Shown here piece by piece: positions 61,473 to 64,000 of a stretch of 64,000 nt of DNA; the stretch's first letter is position 1, and the number at the start of each line of letters is the position of its first letter. The notes below the pieces were generated by a model, which saw only the letters and a list, made by a program, of their open reading frames with translations, was not told where the DNA came from and searched no databases. This DNA comes from Nemopilema nomurai. Its lineage: Eukaryota; Cnidaria; Scyphozoa; Rhizostomeae; Rhizostomatidae. The stretch lies in assembly GCA_003864495.1 (NCBI GenBank), contig ML133478.1, positions 1,663,606 through 1,727,605 of the forward strand, in the 5' to 3' direction. A program made the translations under genes and the position numbers.

Positions 61473-62515
61473 ATGAGTCGTAAAGTGATTGTGACGTCAG
61501 TTGATTGGATGCCATAAATGGTAGTCGTAAGCTGATTGGTTATTTCTTCTGCGCATGTGCGGAGGGTGAAGAAGGAACAGAGGATTTGCTTCTGCTTTAT
61601 CTGGAGACAATGATAAAAGTCCGTCCGTTAATGGATTTCTCATTTGTTTGCATGGAAATTTTGAAGTTCTTTTCTTCAGTTATCTATTTACATGAAGAGC
61701 TGTACATTTGAAGTGTTGGGAGGCATTCAACTGAGTTGTACTCTCAGTATCGTTACCAGCCTTGCTGTGAGAAAAAAATGTCCTTTTTGATCGTCATTAT
61801 CTTGCTGGTGTGATTGAGTTTTACTAACATAACCAGAACACGATGCAGTATGAAATCGTTGAATCAAAACTGTTGGTTTGAAAAAGGCAGTTGCCATTTA
61901 TGCACGGAAATGTTTCTATACAACAAGCCATCACACCCTGTATCAAAATTCTAATAATTTCGCTTAATGCTGATTGCTGCTAAGTAGATGAAATATGAAT
62001 AATCGTAAGATTTCTCATTTTAAAAATAAATGATAAAAAAGTCGATTATCTGTTTGCATGGAAAAGACGTTATATCCTTAATCTTCTTTCTCGACTTGAA
62101 ATGTTACCTCGTTGAATAGTATGCCAACAGGTGATTTAAAGAATGTTACTGGCTCGAGTTCCTTCATCATTACAATTTGCATATTAACAAAGCATAATCT
62201 GAATGCAAACCTTTTTCTCATTCGAAACGATTGATGTTAAATGAACATATACCTTGATGTTGAATATTCATTTTTGATGTTTATTACGAAAAAATGATTC
62301 AAAGTCGAAAGTCTCTTGTTCAACAGAAATGAAGCTTTAAATGGAAAATATTGTGTTCAACTTACACTTATCAATGAATTAACGATCTTTTTACCTTCTT
62401 TAATGTCTCTTCAACTGCCGCTTTCTCAGTGAGCCTTTTTCATTACCACCACAACCGTCCATCCTCTTCGAGATTGTTTGTAGAATAATGTCGACGTCCA
62501 AAGGAATCGTCTTAT
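61473..62515 (-). repeat. 1.04-kb satellite monomer (run 3, no. 5)
   Basis: 1043 bp; CRE 61492-61499, minus-strand ATG 62462-62460. Last copy with TTATCTATTTACATG. Confidence 0.95.
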
Positions 62516-63555
62516 ATGAGTCGTAAAGTGATTGTGACGTCAGTTGATTGGATGCCATAAATGGAAGTCGTAAGCTGATTGGTTATTTCTTCTGCGCATG
62601 TGCAGAGGGTGAAGAAGGAACAGAGGATTTGCTTCTGCTTTATTTGGAGACAATGATAAAAGTCCGTCCGTTAATGGATTTCTCATTTGTTTGCATGGAA
62701 ATTTTGAAGTTCTTCTCTTCAGTTATCTAGTTACACGAAGAGCTGTACATTTGAAGTGTTGGGAGGCATTCAACTGAGTTGTACTCTCAGTATCGTTACC
62801 AGCCTTGCTGTGAGAGAAAAATGTCCTTTTTAATCGTCATTATATTGCTGGTGTGATTGAGTTCTTATTACATAACCAGAACACGTGCAGTATGAAATCG
62901 TTGAATCAAACTGTTGGTTTGAAAAAGGCAGTTGCCATTTATGCACGGAAATGTTTCTATACAACAAGCCATCACACCCTGTATCAAAATTCTAAGAATT
63001 TCGCTTAAGCTGATTGCTAGCTAAGTAGATGAAATATGAATAATCGTAAGATTTCTCATTTTAAAAATAAATGATAAAAAAGTCGATTATCTGTTTGCAT
63101 GGCAAAGACGTTATATCCTTAATCTTCTTTCTCGACTTGAAATGTTACCTCGTTGAATAGTATGCCAACAGGTGATTTGAAAGAATGTTACTGGCTCGAG
63201 TTCCTTCATCATTACAATTTGCATATTAACAAAGCATAATCTGAATGCAAACATTTTTCTCATTCGAAACGATTGATGTTAAATGAACATATACCTTGAT
63301 GTTGAATATTCATTTTGATGTTTATTACGAAAAAATGATTCAAAGTCGAAAGTCTCTTGTTCAACAGAAATGAAGCTTAAATGGAAAATATTGTGTTCAA
63401 CTTACACTTATCAATGAATTAACGATCTTTTTACCTTCTTTAATGTCTCTTCAACTGCCGCTTTCTCAGTGAGCCTTTTTCATTTCCACCACAACCGTCC
63501 ATCCTCTTCGAGATTGTTTGTAGAATAATGTCGACGTCCAAAGGAATCGTCTTAT
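62516..63555 (-). repeat. 1.04-kb satellite monomer (run 3, no. 6)
   Basis: 1040 bp; CRE 62535-62542, minus-strand ATG 63502-63500. Returns to the TTATCTAGTTACACG form seen in run 1 monomer 2. Confidence 0.95.
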
Positions 63556-64000
63556 ATGAGTCGTAAAGTGATTGTGACGTCAGTTGATTGGATGCCATAA
63601 ATGGTAGTCGTAAGCTGATTGGTTATTGCTTCTGCGCATGTGCACAATTTAAGGAAGGTAGCAAAAGATTATCCTCTGCTTTATTTGGAGGAAATGAGAA
63701 AAGCACGATAATGGATTTTTCATTTGTTTGCATGGAAGTTGTGATTTTCATCTTGATGACCATCTTGTTTAATGAAAAGCTATGCCTCTTTACTCTTAGG
63801 AGACTTTCAACTGAGTTGTACTCTCAGTATCGCAAACAGTCTGCCTTTGAAACATAAAGGACTTTCGTACGCAATATTTTTGCTTATTTAACTTGCTTGC
63901 TTTATTGGGTTGGTTTGCCTGCTGGGTCATTAAAATCATTAGATTTTTGGGGCATTAAAAGGCTTTTTATCAAGAAACTATTTCATAATTGCTGTTCTTT
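63556..64000 (-). repeat. truncated monomer passing into a third block of type B-left
   Basis: CRE 63575-63582. From about 63640 the sequence follows 49500-49860, so the higher-order pattern continues beyond the window. Confidence 0.85.

Noticed and set aside
37015..62730. A 60-codon plus-strand open frame repeated in most satellite monomers, ending ...FSSVI
   Set aside because: It begins at TTG, not ATG, overlaps the promoter motif cluster, and differs between copies by frameshifts. The first in-frame ATG leaves only about 25 codons. It is a by-product of the repeat.
37000..64000. CRISPR array or tRNA/5S rRNA/U-snRNA gene cluster as an explanation for the repeats
   Set aside because: The units are 1.04 kb in a eukaryotic genome, with no spacer structure. 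I could not find tRNA, 5S or snRNA signature sequences in the monomer.
37000..64000. Tandem secreted-peptide (venom-like) gene cluster, as known in some anemones
   Set aside because: No monomer contains a frame with a signal peptide and a cysteine framework.

Overview
The window reads as an AT-rich, intron-rich animal genome. Cnidarian (probably anthozoan) is my best guess. It rests on the exon-dense gene structures and on a degenerate retroelement at about 41.3-42.4 kb whose protein resembles reverse-transcriptase-type elements common in coral and anemone genomes. This is inference from memory of those families, not from a search.

Layout. 0-1.4 kb: a visibly GC-richer patch with two minus-strand reading frames, arranged like the first two genes of a negative-strand RNA virus; I treat it as a candidate endogenous viral element. 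1.9-3.5 kb: weakly supported exons of unrecognised genes (a minus-strand first exon with a signal sequence, a minus-strand internal exon, and a plus-strand terminal exon). 5.4-34.4 kb: three well-resolved housekeeping genes in tandem on the plus strand. These are RPA1 (24 coding exons, 632 aa, with an E2F-type site just upstream), ADO (11 coding exons, 263 aa) and MIOX (10 coding exons, 297 aa). I rebuilt all three exon by exon with consistent splice phases. Their catalytic or zinc ligands are present and their lengths are close to the human proteins. Introns carry small terminal-inverted-repeat elements and minisatellites.

35.3-64 kb: a large tandem/segmental repeat region with no ordinary gene. 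Its core is a monomer of about 1.04 kb in three runs (36.98-41.33, 47.33-49.42 and 57.30-63.65 kb), separated by longer duplicated blocks (A at 35.3/54.4 kb, B at 42.8/50.1 kb). Each monomer carries a compact cluster of promoter motifs in fixed spacing. Read on the minus strand these are an NRF1-like site, two CCAAT boxes, a full CRE (TGACGTCA), a TATA-like box, and an ATG in good context about 50 nt further on. Diverged relatives in the same region keep a better TATA box and a consensus splice donor. The array therefore looks like an amplified promoter plus first exon of a once-real gene: a promoter-bearing satellite with higher-order structure. This is the most interesting feature of the window.

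How the parts relate: RPA1 (single-stranded DNA binding in replication and repair), ADO (thiol/N-terminal cysteine dioxygenase) and MIOX (inositol catabolism) have no obvious shared pathway. Their common orientation looks like ordinary gene order. The satellite region begins about 1.4 kb beyond the MIOX stop codon and continues past the right edge.
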